Shown: one piece after another, positions 20,670 to 32,999 of the stretch
Layout: each line of letters opens with the position of its first letter
Numbering within the stretch: position 1 is the first letter of the stretch
Assembly (NCBI GenBank): GCA_036250195.1
Contig: JAVHZZ010000001.1
Coordinates: 379,084,407 to 379,148,406, forward strand
DNA: 64,000 bases
Direction of reading: 5' to 3'
From: Mixophyes australis
Lineage: Eukaryota; Chordata; Amphibia; Anura; Limnodynastidae
Notes under the pieces: generated by a model
What the model saw: only the letters and a program-made list of their open reading frames with translations
The model's database searches: none
Told to the model about the DNA's origin: nothing
Position numbers and translations under genes: made by a program

Positions 20670-22741
20670 TCCAGGGGCAAAATGTATCAAGCTGCTATTT
20701 TCTCTGATGAGTTTGAATTGGCGAGTATGAAAGTGCAATTTGCTAGTAAATCTCCAGTAAAGTGGATTTTCAAGAATCGCCATGATAGAATTGACTACAA
20801 ATTGCCGTCCTGACATTTTGCCATTCTAATAAGTTGCCATACGTATGAAGCTGTGATTTTCAAAATCACTGTGATTTCGGCTAGTAAATTGTTGGTGCTG
20901 TGATTTTGGTTTATAAATCGCTGGTGCTGGTTGAGGATTTGGTAAGAGTACGCTGCACAATGTTTTAGTTATTTATTACTAGACTTTTTTCCATTCATTT
21001 CAATAGGACATTTATTTCAATGGGGTTTCTAAATCTAGCACACATGCTGGAAACACCACTGACATTATGGGATGGAGTATACAGAATGATGGGTGGAATG
21101 ATACTCTCTCACACTAAGGCTGCAGCAAGTAAGTAGGAATCTATTTCATGATTTCCTTGAGCTTGACCTGGCAGGGAATCTCAGGTAATTCATCTGCCCA
21201 GATCAATTAGAAAAAGGAAAACTTATTTACATCTGAGAAATGAGATTATTGAGGGCCTTCTAGTAAAAAATGGTAAAAAGAACCCATATGTTTGACATAT
21301 TTCTGCTGGCAAGCAGTCTAGCTTCCTATTTGTCAGATGTGTTTACAGTATGTAAGTTCTTGGACAGAACTATGGTTTCGCTCATATTACATCATTATAT
21401 GTATTTTAACTTGTGCTTCATAGTTTGCTGTGATTCACTGAGTGTAAGAAAAAGGCCTGAAACCAACTGAATCCATTTGTTCCTGAAAGTCTTCTTTTTA
21501 TCGTATTATAATGACTGTGTGACTGTAGAGCCCAAGACAAAACATTATTCAGAGTAACGAGATTTGCTACAGTATGGTGAACAATAGAGGCCCTTAGTTT
21601 CTCTGACCTAGCTTTAAAAATCTAAGACATTTACTTATAATATTAGTTCATCTCCAAGTTCATTTAATTCTCTTTAGCTCAAGAATTCTGATACTTGTCA
21701 ATGAATAGGACTCTGAGTAATGTACATATTAGCACACAAGTAAACCATCATAGATAGTGTACTTTGTATCCAGTGTCCTCAAGCCATGTATTTAATTGAC
21801 CATATAGCTATTTCTTTTTCAATTCAATAACAATACAGTATGCAAGAGACTTGAGCTAATTGTGGAAACATCTAAAGAATCTAAAGAATGACCATTCTTA
21901 TCCAAGTAATGCAATAAAGTAGATGTTAACTAACAATACAGAAGAACTATTGTTCAGTGATTGCGTCTTTCTCCAGACTGCGTTCTGTGTTTTTGTGTTG
22001 AAAATCCATTGACTTTATTACTTAAATATCCATATTATATATGTTTGTAAGATCCTGGCATTGAACCAAATAAATGGAACCACAAAATAGATGGAGTAGA
22101 TGGGTGAAAAGCTCTGTAAATAGAAATGTTGTTGCAGAAATTCCAAACCTACACTAACATTGTACTTAGTATTTCTAGAGTTAATCATTTATAACATCTG
22201 GGTTTGCTAAATATTGCATATACCTGGACAATGCCACAACATTTTTTATACAATGCATAATTAGTCTTAATTTAATTAACCCAATTTAGATTTGCTGGCA
22301 ATAACAGGATAGGAGACAAACTGCAATAGGAGAATGCCTTGCAAAGATTCATCTTCAGTACTTGAGGCTGAACATAAGTGTAATTGTTAAAAAAAAGTGT
22401 TGGAAAAAAGACTTTATGGAAATTAAAAAGATAGTTCATTAACTTAACATTTTCATTATTAATAGTTACTGAATAATAAAATATATCTTCAACAAGGATT
22501 TACATGAAGGTTACACTCATGTTATTAATGTTTAACTTAATTTACCCACTAGTAAACCCCAGTTGTAAAAATTACCTACAAATTATCATTTTATATGAAC
22601 CTGCATATAACACAAAACACTAAAATTCACAACTACATAACCTATCACTGCAAATAAAAAAGCATAACAAAGCCCTGTAGTACTTTTTGAAATATAGAAG
22701 CTGACAAATTTGTGCCACCAGTTTTGATTAAATTGTTGGTA
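20670..22741. other. No gene recognised; starts with a repeat terminus, then AT-rich
   Basis: TCCAGGGGCAAAATGTATCA at about 20672 looks like a terminal repeat facing away from the one at 20272. The remainder shows no long frame. Confidence 0.4.
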
Positions 22742-22763
22742 AACCTCTCTCTCTCTCTCTCTC

Positions 22764-22806
<43 letters not shown>
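22742..22806. repeat. Compound microsatellite (TC)n(TA)n
   Basis: CTCTCTCT run followed by a TATATATA run. Confidence 0.97.
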
Positions 22807-22809
<3 letters not shown>

Positions 22810-23838
22810 GGAACACAATGGAGCTCTTGCTGAGTTGAGGCATGCTCCCATTTGCTTTTAGTGTGAAATATGCAAATATGAATGGCGCATGCCCAGAAAA
22901 AATTCTGTACTCTAAGATCCATATGCAGATTTGCTACTTCCGCCTCCTTACGCTTTGAAAGACCGAACAGGGCCAGGGGCAAACAAAGGATTTGTAGAGA
23001 GGGGTTTCCATGCCACACCACCAGTGGGTGTGGCCAGCATGCTTCGGGGCGTGGCTATAATTTTAAGGAGTGCTTGACTGCTCTCCAACTCTTCCCCATC
23101 ATATACACGGACAATGCTGCATGCGCTACTGTTAGGGGCACACAGCTCTCCATTTTTGAGCAGAGCCATGTGAAGTGGGACATACCTCCAAACTGTCCCT
23201 ACAATCAGGACAAAGTCCTGATTGAGTGTTTCAGAACAGTTGACAGACTGTCCTGCACTCCTACCTGTTCTTGCTGCTTTCAATATTTGTTGGGGAGAGA
23301 TGGCTGTGAACAGTGCAGACAGAAACGGTCTGCACACAAGCTGCAAAGTGGCTGGTCCCGGGGCAGGGTCCAGTCACCTCAAGCATACAGTACCCCGAGC
23401 TGGGAGAGGGGTTTCCAGGCACCCCCTAGGTTTGCCTATGAGGGCAGGGAAGGGCCATGCAAACGCAGACCGAGTAAGTGCCAACTGAGGCAGACCTGGA
23501 CAGAGACGCCTATAGGCTAGTCGGCAACTATATTACTTGCGGGTGCATAAGGGCTGGTGCAAATACACAATGAGGATTATGATGGTCACCAGCAGCAGCT
23601 AGCAGCTTCTGATGAGTCGATTGTGGATTCACTTCTAAAGCTTATACTTTCTTCATTGCTCTTGCCTATTTTATATTATTTTATCATATTTTTTTATTAT
23701 TTTTTTATACTTCCATTCGAATTGCTGTAGTATAGAGGTTTTTTGTTGTTTAAATCAAACTAAATAGCAAATGCATTTTTCACTATCAAAACAAATGTTA
23801 AAAAATTTTTCTTGTGCTTATGACCTGTTTGGGTCTAA
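22807..23838. other. No gene recognised; moderately GC-rich, repeat-derived
   Basis: An open frame of 212 codons (22882-23520) has no recognisable domain and runs through a dispersed repeat piece near 23178 with the CATACCTCCAAACTGTCC motif and a palindrome (ATCAGGACAAAGTCCTGAT). I consider it a chance frame. Confidence 0.5.
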
Positions 23839-24272
23839 AGCTGGGTACACACTACAGGTTTTTCACACGATTATTGTGCCAATCAGGCGATAAACGACTG
23901 TTAGATCTGATATTGCATTAGTGTGTACACTCACACAATCAGGTTTTATTGTGCCCAAGCACAGTGTATTGTTTGATTTCATTTTCTGACCAGACTAAAA
24001 ATCTCTGTAAATTATGAAACGATGTTGGGCAAATTCTGAAGTGTGTATGCACTCACGACCAGCAGTGTAGGCAGATCTACTTAGATTTTACAGAGTCATG
24101 ATCTATTCAGCAGATGGTTATGACAGATAAGGAGCACAAATCTGAAAGTAAATTGTGTAAAATTGTGTAAGTGTGTACACATGAATCGGCATGCTTTTCG
24201 GGACTTTCAGTCATTAGTAAAATCGTTACAGATATCGCATCGGGAAAAATTTTATGTAGTGTGTGCCTAACT
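23839..24272. mobile_element. Harbinger-like MITE, copy 1 (about 434 bp)
   Basis: Terminal repeats AGCTGGGTACACACTAC and, at the other end in reverse, AGTTAGGCACACACTAC enclose a noncoding body; TAA flanks both sides (23836-23838 and 24273-24275). The 3-bp TWA target duplication is characteristic of PIF/Harbinger. A second copy lies at 55461-55891. Confidence 0.75.
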
Positions 24273-24329
24273 TAAGTGTATATGGATGTAAATATGCCTT
24301 AAGTAAACATGGATTCCATTAGATTGGTG

Positions 24330-26063
24330 CAGAGTTTATTAAATCTTGAGACAACAAAATGGCAAAGAGGAAGAAGTCCAATGGCGACTGAAGAATATTA
24401 AGATAAATAAAGCTCCAGGTCCAGATGGCAAACACTCAAGGGTTCTTATGGAACTAAACTCAGAAATAGCTAGACCACTATTCTTAATTTTCATAGATTC
24501 AATCTAATCAGTCTCAGTACCAAGGGGTTGGTGAATAGCAGATGTGGTGCAGATGTTTAAAAAGGGACGAGATCACAACCAGGGAATTATAGACCTGTAA
24601 ACCGGACATCAATAGTGGGGAAACTACTGGAAGGTACATTAAGGGATAGTATTCAGGATTACTTGGTGCGCAATAAGATTATTAGTGGGAATCAGCATAG
24701 ATTTGTGAGGGATAGGTCATGTCAAACTAATTTAATTAGTTTCTATAAGGAAGTTAGTGGAAACTTAGACCAGGGCAGCAGAGTAGATGTGGTCTACTTA
24801 GATTTTGCAAAGGCCTTTGATACAGTGCCACACAAGAGGTTGGTTTACAAAATAAGGGAACTGGGTCTAGGAAACAACATTTGTACTTGGATCAAAAACT
24901 GGTTAGAGAATATGGAACAGAGAGTTGTGATAAATGGAACATTTTCTAAGGTCAAAAGTTTTAAGTGGTGTACCTCAAGGTTCCATGCTGGAGTCACTCC
25001 TTTTTAATATATTTATTAATGACCTTGGTGATGGTTTAGAGAGTAAAGTTTCTACTTTTGCAGATGACACTAAATTCTCTAAAGTAATAAAACCAGAGCA
25101 AGATGTAACTTCTTTACAGAGGGACTTAAATAAACTGGAGGATTGGGTTACCAAATGGAATATGAGGTTTAACCTAGATAAATGTAAGGTTATGCATTTA
25201 GGGATCAAAAACAAGAACGCAATCTATAAATTAAATGGAATTAATTTAGGAGAATCTATAATGGAAAAGGATTTGGGAGTGCTCGTAGACAGTAAACTTA
25301 ACAATAGTGCTTAATGTCAAGCAGCAGCTGCAAGGGCAAATAAAGTATTGGCATGCATAAAAAGGGGCATAGATGCAAGGGAAGACAGTGTACGTTTGCC
25401 ACTGTATAAATCGTTGGTAACACCTCATCTTGACTATGTAGTACAGTTCTGGGCACCACTCTATAAAAAAGATAATTTGGAACTAGAAAGGATTCAGAGA
25501 AGGACGACAAAATTGATAAAAGGGTATGGAGTCATTAGGATATGAGGAAAGGTTAGCCAGTTTAGGTATGTTTAATTTAGAAAAGAGGCGTCTAAGATAA
25601 GATATGATTACTATGTACAAATACATTACACCCCAAGGACTATACCCAGGCTACATGGTCACCCCCTAAGGTTAGAGGAGAGGAAATTTCACAACCAGAA
25701 AAAGGAAGGGGTTCTTTACAGTAAGGGCAGTCAAGATATGGAATTCACTGCCAGGGAAGGTTGTGATGGCAGATTCAATAGATATGTTTAAGAAAGGGTT
25801 AGACAATTTTTTTGCGGAAAAGTGTATCCAGCGATATGACCGTTAATTAAAATAAAGTATAGTAGTGGATATAGGGTAAAAATAGGACTGCAATATTGGG
25901 TCTTGGGGGATTTTCGCAATTGAAACAGATTGGCGGTTGCTTACTCTGGATCAATTTCAAATATAAGTGCAGGATCGCAGGAGATCAGAAATAGGTTGAA
26001 CTTGATGGACTGGTGTCTTTTTTCAACCTCATCAACGATGTTACTATGTTACTATGTTACATT
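24330..26063 (+). mobile_element. CR1/L2-type LINE, 5'-truncated
   Basis: The copy starts inside the RT region and runs to a 3' end with GGTTGAACTTGATGGACTGG, CAACCTCATCAACGATG and a short tail of ACTATGTT repeats (26036-26060). Such TTGAACTTGATGGAC ends and octamer-type tails, rather than poly(A), mark CR1/L2 LINEs. The same 3' end occurs inverted at 53618-53877. Confidence 0.9.
24403..25545 (+). pseudogene. LINE reverse transcriptase, broken
   Basis: The order of RT blocks is intact: NKAPGPDG near 24413, GNQHRFVRDRSCQTNL, VVYLDFAKAFDTVPH (motif A Asp) near 24790, SGVPQGSMLESLLFNIFIND (motif B) near 24968 and STFADDTK (catalytic FADD) near 25055. The downstream region, KWNMRFNLDKCKVMH, LGVLVDS and the LVTPHLDYVVQFW block, is also present. 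A frameshift lies near 24960 and stops occur near 24507 and 25312. The upstream endonuclease domain is absent, which fits 5' truncation during target-primed reverse transcription. Confidence 0.9.
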
Positions 26064-27636
26064 CTTTGGGGGCATGAAATCCAGTAAGATGAACAAAAAG
26101 CAAAAGATAAGAATTCTCCACACACAGAAGCTCACTGGACAGTAACCCTGATGATTGTTTAATTTTTTTAGTTCATTAAGAATTACCCAGACCCACCAGA
26201 TGCCCTTTTGAACCCACTCACCATCATTAAAAGGAAAAAACATATATTACCTCAGATGAGAAAAAAGAGAAGGAAGAAGAGCCAGATCCAAAGACAAGAA
26301 GCAAATATAAAACAAAGAGATAAATCCATAAGGAATTTTGAACCTGATCACACTCCAACTTACACAACCCATTATACTGATTCTTAACAAGGGACTCAAA
26401 TTCGCACTCAACAACAAAGTGAATGGATTCAACAAATACATCAGCCTCCACACATTCACTATAAATGGTGCCTCAAGACATTCTTCATTAAAGGCACAAC
26501 ACATAAATTGAATACACCCATACAATTCTCTAAATTAATTTCTATCCGTAAGGATAGTGTTCAGGCGCTGACTAACAATAAACCGCTTAATATCCCACTT
26601 CAATCTCTAACAAATAAAAGTATTACTGGTATATGGAAAATTTCAACTCATCAATATAGATACAATAAAATTAATAACTCATGATAGGACTAAAGCTGCT
26701 ACAAATATTGGATTATTGTATAATAACATAACATGAATACAAAAATAAAACACATAAAAAGAGCACATAAATTGTCCCTTCTGGATTAAATTACAACCAT
26801 CCATATTACCGCCATCACTCACATAAATTAATAAAGTTTATTAAACATATAAAAATATGAAAATATCAGTCCTAGCCCATTAAAATAATCACAGATGGAA
26901 TTGACAACAAACCCATAAAAACAAATAAAAATATTGTAGCGAAAGGTGCACACCTCAAAATCAATATATCCTATTAATAAAATTTGTTTTAATTCAAGGA
27001 TCATTGTCTTTATGTTTATTTGCATAGAATTTTCTCCAGTTCATATAGCTATATAGAGTCATGTATCCAATTCACATATCCACCCCCGGGTGTAGATATT
27101 TATTTCAACCATAAAAGGTATATGTTGCAGAATCACAGTTATCAAATCTTTTTATTGTCTTAATAAAGATTCAGTGGATTTCTAAACTTAGAGCTGCAGG
27201 AGGAAGATATTTGCAAAGTTAGTTTTTTGATGGGATAAAGTCCATAGTCTCTGTTTCCTTCTGTCGGTCCCTGTTGCGGAATCATTATATATTTATAAAT
27301 ATTTATCTTTAATCTATTTAACATATAAGAATAAATATATATCTATATAGATATATGTTATATGTCTGCAGATATATTATATCAGGCTTTCAATCGATTG
27401 ACTCATAAACTTAAAAAGGCGAAAGTATTTCTAGACCAATCATACTTTATATAAACACATTTATCACATATGTGCATATGACTGGCTCATGTGTTTTTAA
27501 AAGGGAAAAATACTGTATATCGCTACAGCCCAAAAAATATATCTATGCGATAATAAATATATAATACACATTAGCTTATAGACTATTGAGAATTTTGTCT
27601 AAACCTTTGCAATCTTACATAAATATATTTTTATGC
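26064..27636. other. No gene recognised; AT-rich
   Basis: Short frames on both strands without recognisable motifs. It could hold remnants of an old element, but no ends were found. Confidence 0.45.
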
Positions 27637-27640
27637 AGTT

Positions 27641-27641
27641 T

Positions 27642-27680
<39 letters not shown>
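27641..27680. repeat. (TA)n microsatellite
   Basis: Uninterrupted TA run at the 3' border of the Penelope-like element. Confidence 0.95.
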
Positions 27681-27683
<3 letters not shown>

Positions 27684-27689
27684 TACAAG

Positions 27690-28340
27690 AGAAGAGGGGC
27701 GCCACACATAGTGCATTCAATGTAAAACAGTATAAGTGATGTTCTCCACACATATATGATTCCCGTACCGGAGGTTCAGACAATTTGCGCTTGAATGATA
27801 AACTGAGGAAATCCCTCTGGATGACGTCAATGCCAAACCACTGGAACGCATGTAAACCTGGATATGCCAGATATTCCTCCCAAGGCGTCAGCAAGAAACC
27901 TCCAGGTGACTGGAAACTCAAAAAAAAGCCACAATAGTATAATACCGTCATATATTGAGACACACTGATCTCTAAAATCACAGATTTATTAAAAATGGCA
28001 GCACAATGCCTCACACTGAAGCTCTTTATAATAAATGCCCGTACATAAAACACAATGAAAATCAGCTTATCTGTCCTCTCACACACGCAGATGAGACAGT
28101 GAATTTCAGCCGGCAGCACTACACACCTAAGCAGTGTATAACGAGAATCAGACAGTCGCACAAACTACAACGCGTTTTGTCTTCCGCAAAGACTTTTTCA
28201 AGGAGTTATATTTGGATCAGCAGTTGTGGACTCTTAAATACTCAAGCCCTTTTTCCAAAAGGCCATTCGGGACATAGTCTCCGGAGCGTGGGTGGAGTTA
28301 CATCCATCCCGATATATCACTTCTGGTATCTCACTTCCGG
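27690..28340 (-). other. 3' noncoding region of the PLE, with a possible degenerate hammerhead-like motif
   Basis: The segment holds AAGTCTTTGCGGAAGAC (a GTCTT/AAGAC stem) followed at once by AAAACGCGTTG on the minus strand (about 28169-28197). Penelope-like elements carry hammerhead ribozymes in their terminal repeats, whose core ends GAAAC after a stem; here the preceding core reads CTTGAAAAA instead of CTGATGA, so it is at best degenerate. No protein-coding signal is evident. Confidence 0.35.
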
Positions 28341-28703
28341 TATATGATCGATAGTAAAAAACTGGACTATTTCACATTGCATATACATACATACATATGA
28401 AATGCATTAGATGGAATCATAACTGTTAATGGACAGTAATAGCATATCACTCCCAATAAACATATAGTAATATGAACAGCTATTTGACATACAGTCTAGT
28501 TAGACAATACATACATATGTACACCAGATATAGGATTTGCCCACATATGTAGGCTAAATCACAAATATTATGATCAATTTAACAAGAAGATACATCACAA
28601 ATCAATATCTGACTAATACATCAACATCCTGACTAAACACTTTTATTGATAAAAATCACCTGGAAAGAAAGGAACACCATTACTTAACAGGACAAAAAAA
28701 ACA

Positions 28704-29015
28704 TTACACTAGAAAATATGTAATTTCCAATGCTTCATTGAGACCTTTAGGTGCCAGAGTGTCTAAATTATACACCCAATACATCTCTCTACAAGTGAGT
28801 TTTTTAGCGAGATCTCCACCCCGTGCACCCACCACCACATGTTCACTGGGGTCCGCTTTTTGACATACTAAGAAGTGCCTAGACACTGTATGTAAATCTG
28901 ACTTATTTTTAATGGCTCTCACATGTTCTTGAAGGTGTAGCTTAAGAGCTCTCTTCGTCTTACCTACATACGCCTTACCACAAGGGCATTCTAATAAATA
29001 TATGACTGATGTTGT
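28704..29015 (-). pseudogene. PLE GIY-YIG endonuclease domain
   Basis: The frame reads VIYLLECPCGKAYVGKTKR, the GIY-YIG core in its Penelope form with an inserted CPCG, then HLQEHVRAIKNKSD, SRHF and LTCREMYWVYNLDTLAPKG, which supply the conserved Arg/His and Glu positions. In active elements this domain nicks the target DNA. The domain itself is open, but a single in-frame stop at 29028-29030 separates it from the upstream linker. Confidence 0.85.
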
Positions 29016-29027
29016 TAGACAATCAAT

Positions 29028-30513
29028 TCAATCCTGAATTTTAAACTCTCTCTGGTGTGATGAGTCATAAAATATTTTATTCAGGGGAGAGATGAATTTA
29101 CGCATGTTACAGTTGTTACATCTAAAAGATCCTTTTCCTAATTGATTCAGGAATATCACTTTAGGATCCTTCACATCCTTTAATAGGCTGGGTGCTAGAA
29201 GTGAATTTAGATTCCTAGTTCTCTTAAAAACAATATCAGGTTTGGGCGGGACTACAGGGCCCAAGATCGGATCCATATGAATTAACTTCCAATGCTTATT
29301 CAAATTTTATCTTCATATCATCCCTACTAAATTCGGTAATGAATGGAACCATCTCCTTCCTCTCCTTCTTATTTCTGTTCTTATATACCAACATATCTTT
29401 CCTCTCCACAACATTTGTTTTTTCTAAAGCATCTGAAATTATTTGATAAGGATAACATCTCTCCTTAAATCTTTCTTCAAAAATAAGAGATTGTTCCCTA
29501 TATACATTCTAATCAGAACAATTTTGTTTGATGCGGTTGAATTGTGACCTGGGGATATTATCTTCCCACTTTATAAGATAGCAGCTGTCATAATGCAAGT
29601 AGCTATTCGTGTCTACTTCTTTGATAAAAGTTTTAGTTTGAATCTTAGTACCCTTACTTTCAAGAACCAGATCCAGAAATTCTATACTGGTGTCACTAAT
29701 CTTTTATGTAAATTCAAGTTGTATTCATTCATATTCAGATAGCATTAAAATTCTTCCAAAGGCTGTAGAGGACCATCCCAAATCAGAATGATATTGTCTA
29801 TATATCTACGATAAAAAATATTATATGTAGAGAAAGGATTGTTCTCACCATAAATCCAGTCAGATTCCCATCTACTCATGAGGAGGTTGGCGAAACTGGG
29901 GGCAAATATAGTCCCCATCGCCATCCCACAAATTTGTAAAAAGAAATCATCCATAAATTTAAAATAATTCCGAGATAGTATAAATCGAAACAATTTACAA
30001 ATAAACCTCTTAAGCCTATTATCTAAGTTCTCATCCATTTGAAGATAATAATTGACAGTTTCTGTTCCCTTCATGTGGTCAATAGACGTGTACAAAGCCT
30101 GTACATCTATTGTAACCCACTTGAAGCTGGATTTCCAATGAATATCATCCAGGAGTTGCAATAAAGAGTTTGAATTCTTAAAGAACGCTGGTAATTTAGT
30201 TACATACTATTTAATGAAAGAATCTACATATTGTGATGCATGAGAAGTTAATGATCCAATCCCCGTAGTTATTGGTCTCCCAGGGGGCTTTTCTAATGAT
30301 TTATGCACCTTCGGCAAATAATAGAAGATCGGAATGACTAGTGAATCCTGAAGAAGAAATAAATACTCATCCCGAGTTAGTATATTTTATCTCAATGCCT
30401 CATGTAAGATAACTTTTAGCTCATCAACAAACTCGGCAGTAGGATCTTTATCTCATTTTTTATAGGATAATTCATCACCTAGCAATCTCAAAGCTTCTAA
30501 GATGTAATCAGTC
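29028..30513 (-). pseudogene. PLE reverse transcriptase and linker, broken, YIDN in place of YIDD
   Basis: Between 30161 and 29745 the frame reads WVTIDVQALYTSI (motif A Asp), GMAMGTIFAPSFANL (motif B) and RRYIDNIILIWDG, where the family has YIDD; the second catalytic Asp is Asn here. The stretch before it (30200-30500) holds the finger region with stops. The linker (29303-29028) has a CNNCNM cysteine pair typical of these elements. Frameshifts occur near 29740 and in the thumb region, so the product would be non-functional. Confidence 0.85.
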
Positions 30514-31760
30514 CTATTTATGATGACAACCCCCCCCTTTATAAGCTTGCTTGATTACAATATTCTCATTATTCATTAGGTTGTCTAGCGCCTTTTTCTC
30601 AGAATATGAGATATTCCTTTTAAATCTTTTTGTAGCATTGACCTGACATAGTTCCTTTTTAGCTAGCTGATAAAACATCTCTATATTACTGCCCTTAGAC
30701 TCAAGGGGGTAGAACTTAGATGGCAATTTAAGACCTGATGCTGCTTCCTTAGAATTCACAAGTTCAGTAACATTCTCATTTCTTTTCAAAAAATGCCTTT
30801 TGAGCATGAGTCTTCTGACAAATCTATTCAAATCTAAGAAAAGATGAAAATCATTTGATGTATCTATAAGAGCAAAGGATAAGCCCTGATTTAATAACTG
30901 AAGCTCATCTTGAGTAAGAGTGTAGTCAGAAAGATTAAATATACCTAAAGATTTCGGATCCAGGGGTTTCTCTAATAGTGTCTCCTCTTTCTTTCTCTTG
31001 AATCCCCCTCGTTTACTTCTTCGTCTAAATATCTCCTTTTCACAGGGGACGCTATTTTCATATTTTCTCTTAGATGAATTTTTTTGTAAACAGTGTCTTC
31101 TTTGGGTGTTGGAGTAGGGGATAAAAAAAATCCTCCTCCTTACTCCAAAATCTCTCCCTCTGTAACGGGGAAAACCTATTTCTTAGATTCAAATGTTGTG
31201 GTAGTCTCTTATTAGATGAACCCCGATGTTTATATGGTACATTTATCCAATCATTTCTATCTCTAAATTTGGATCTATGCAAATTGTTATCCACCTGTGT
31301 TCTCTCTAACATTTTAGAGGATCCTTCATAAGTCTACTGTCTAGCCCAACGGTTGACCTGATTATTCATATGATCTCTTTTATCTCTTTGATATTTCCTC
31401 TCTTTTCTTTCTACGACCTCAGATTCAAGTCTATTTAGTTTCTTGTGTGACACTTTTTCATTAATCTTATAGTCCTCCTTAGATTTATAACCTTCAGCCT
31501 TAGATTCTTTGTCCTTCAAGTAGTTGGTTTACTGATAAGTTTTTTTGTTTCTCAGAAACAATCAGTCTCATTAAATTAATAGAGCATTCATGAAGCGTTC
31601 TGTCCCACTCTTTCATGAATAGTGGATTATCTAAACCAAAGGAAGGGGTCTTTTTAATCCTCAGACCTCTAGGAACCCTTTTACTTTTAATATATTCTTC
31701 CAATCCAGCTATGTCCCTCCATAGTCTAATTTCCTTAGCTAATAATCTCTCCAAATTCCC
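30514..31760 (-). pseudogene. PLE N-terminal region, broken
   Basis: Frames at 31760-31500, 31519-31334, 31312-31070 and 30831-30514 belong to one decayed protein. The first part holds GLRIKKTPSFGLDNPLFMKEWD, then a charged, probably coiled-coil stretch rich in K, E and R, an arginine-rich piece, and finally the helix before RT (NISYSEKKALDNL). Similar N-termini precede RT in amphibian and fish Penelope-like elements, as far as I recall. The function is unknown. Confidence 0.65.
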
Positions 31761-31763
31761 AAA

Positions 31764-31765
<2 letters not shown>

Positions 31766-31821
<56 letters not shown>
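31766..31821. repeat. (TA)n microsatellite
   Basis: TA run with one TACATA interruption between PLE and SINE. Confidence 0.95.
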
Positions 31822-31824
<3 letters not shown>

Positions 31825-31838
31825 CGGTTATACAAGTC

Positions 31839-32180
31839 GGGCAGCACGGTGGCGAAGTGGTTAGCACTTCTGCCTCACAGCGCTGGGGTCTAGAGTTCAA
31901 TTCCCAACCATGGCCTTATCTGTGAGTAGTTTGTATGTTCTCCCCGTGTTTGTGTGGGTTTCTTCCGGGTGCTCTGGTTTCCTCCCACACTCCAAAAACA
32001 TACTAATAGGCTAATAGGTTAATTGGCTGCTATAAAAAAAAAATTGACCCTAGTCTGTGTGTGTATGTTAGGTAATTTAGACTGTAAGCACCAATGGGGC
32101 AGGGACTGATGTGAATGAGTTCTCTGTACAGCGCTGCGGAATCAGTGGCGCTATATAAATAAATGGTGATGATAATGATG
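31839..32180 (+). mobile_element. V-SINE copy 2, with target-site duplication
   Basis: GGGCAGCACGGTGGCGAAGTGG head, V-core and GCGCTATATAAATAAATGG tail match the other two copies. It ends in GATGATAATGATG and is flanked by ACAAGTC at 31832-31838 and 32181-32187, a normal-sized duplication for target-primed insertion. A GCTATAAAAAAAAAATTG stretch near 32030 shows a local A expansion. Confidence 0.93.
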
Positions 32181-32187
32181 ACAAGTC

Positions 32188-32951
32188 ACAAGATAGGAAG
32201 CACAATGGTAATTTTCTAATTATATACACTTCCTTATCTAACTACATAACAAAACACAAAACACAAGACTATTTGACAAAACACTTAATAATTAATATGC
32301 ATATTGTATCCTTGTAAGAAAATAAAATGTATAGCTACCTGTTAGTTGATATAATAGTATCCTTCTTTCTTGTCTTAACTCCGACTGACTGACTGACTTT
32401 CAAAGTGTCATATTTATACCCCTAGATCCCCCCATCCAAACCTTGGATTGTGATTTTCCCACCATGTGACTCCTATACTCTTATCTTTCCCACCATACAA
32501 TCTTCCCTGAGCTATTCTTTTCAGAGTGTCGTAAAACACACAAGACCATAAAAGATGATTTTGATTTAAATAAGTGTCCTTAAGAATTTCACCTGTAGGT
32601 AATAAGGAAGTAGGATCTCGTAACGTTTAAGATGCCTTTTCAGCACTAAAGTAGCTTCGATAGCATCTTGCTTGAGACCGTTTGTTGACATCTGAGTACA
32701 ATAGACAAAACACTGTTCTATTTACATAGTTTTTCAAGGTTTCTAATTAAATGTAAGTTGCATTTTATGGCCTAATCGCAATAGCTTACTCTATATGCAC
32801 GGACAAATTACAATGACTCAGCCTAACAGTTATGCCTCTCTATACAAGCTAGTCTACTTAACTACATTTAAAGTTTATTATTTTATTCCCTATTTGATAC
32901 ATTAAAGCATAAAACTATATCTCAACAGATCTACTTCTTACAATGTTACAA
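32188..32951. other. No gene recognised
   Basis: AT-rich sequence with short frames only. Confidence 0.5.
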
Positions 32952-32953
32952 TG

Positions 32954-32987
<34 letters not shown>
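32952..32987. repeat. (CA)n microsatellite
   Basis: ACACACAC run. Confidence 0.95.
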
Positions 32988-32988
<1 letters not shown>

Positions 32989-32999
32989 TGAGAAATGTG

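Larger units (their letters stand above)
27681..31838 (-). mobile_element. Penelope-like retroelement (PLE) with GIY-YIG domain, degenerate
   Basis: Read on the minus strand, the element shows an N-terminal helical, basic region, a Penelope-type RT and a C-terminal GIY-YIG endonuclease, followed by about 1 kb of noncoding 3' sequence. This domain order defines canonical Penelope-like elements, which use a telomerase-like RT and integrate through the GIY-YIG nuclease. TA microsatellites lie at both borders. Several nonsense codons, frameshifts and a changed RT active site make this copy inactive. Confidence 0.88.

Noticed and set aside
22882..23520. 212-codon open frame
   Set aside because: Runs across dispersed repeat sequence, has no recognisable domain and competes with an overlapping minus-strand frame of similar length.
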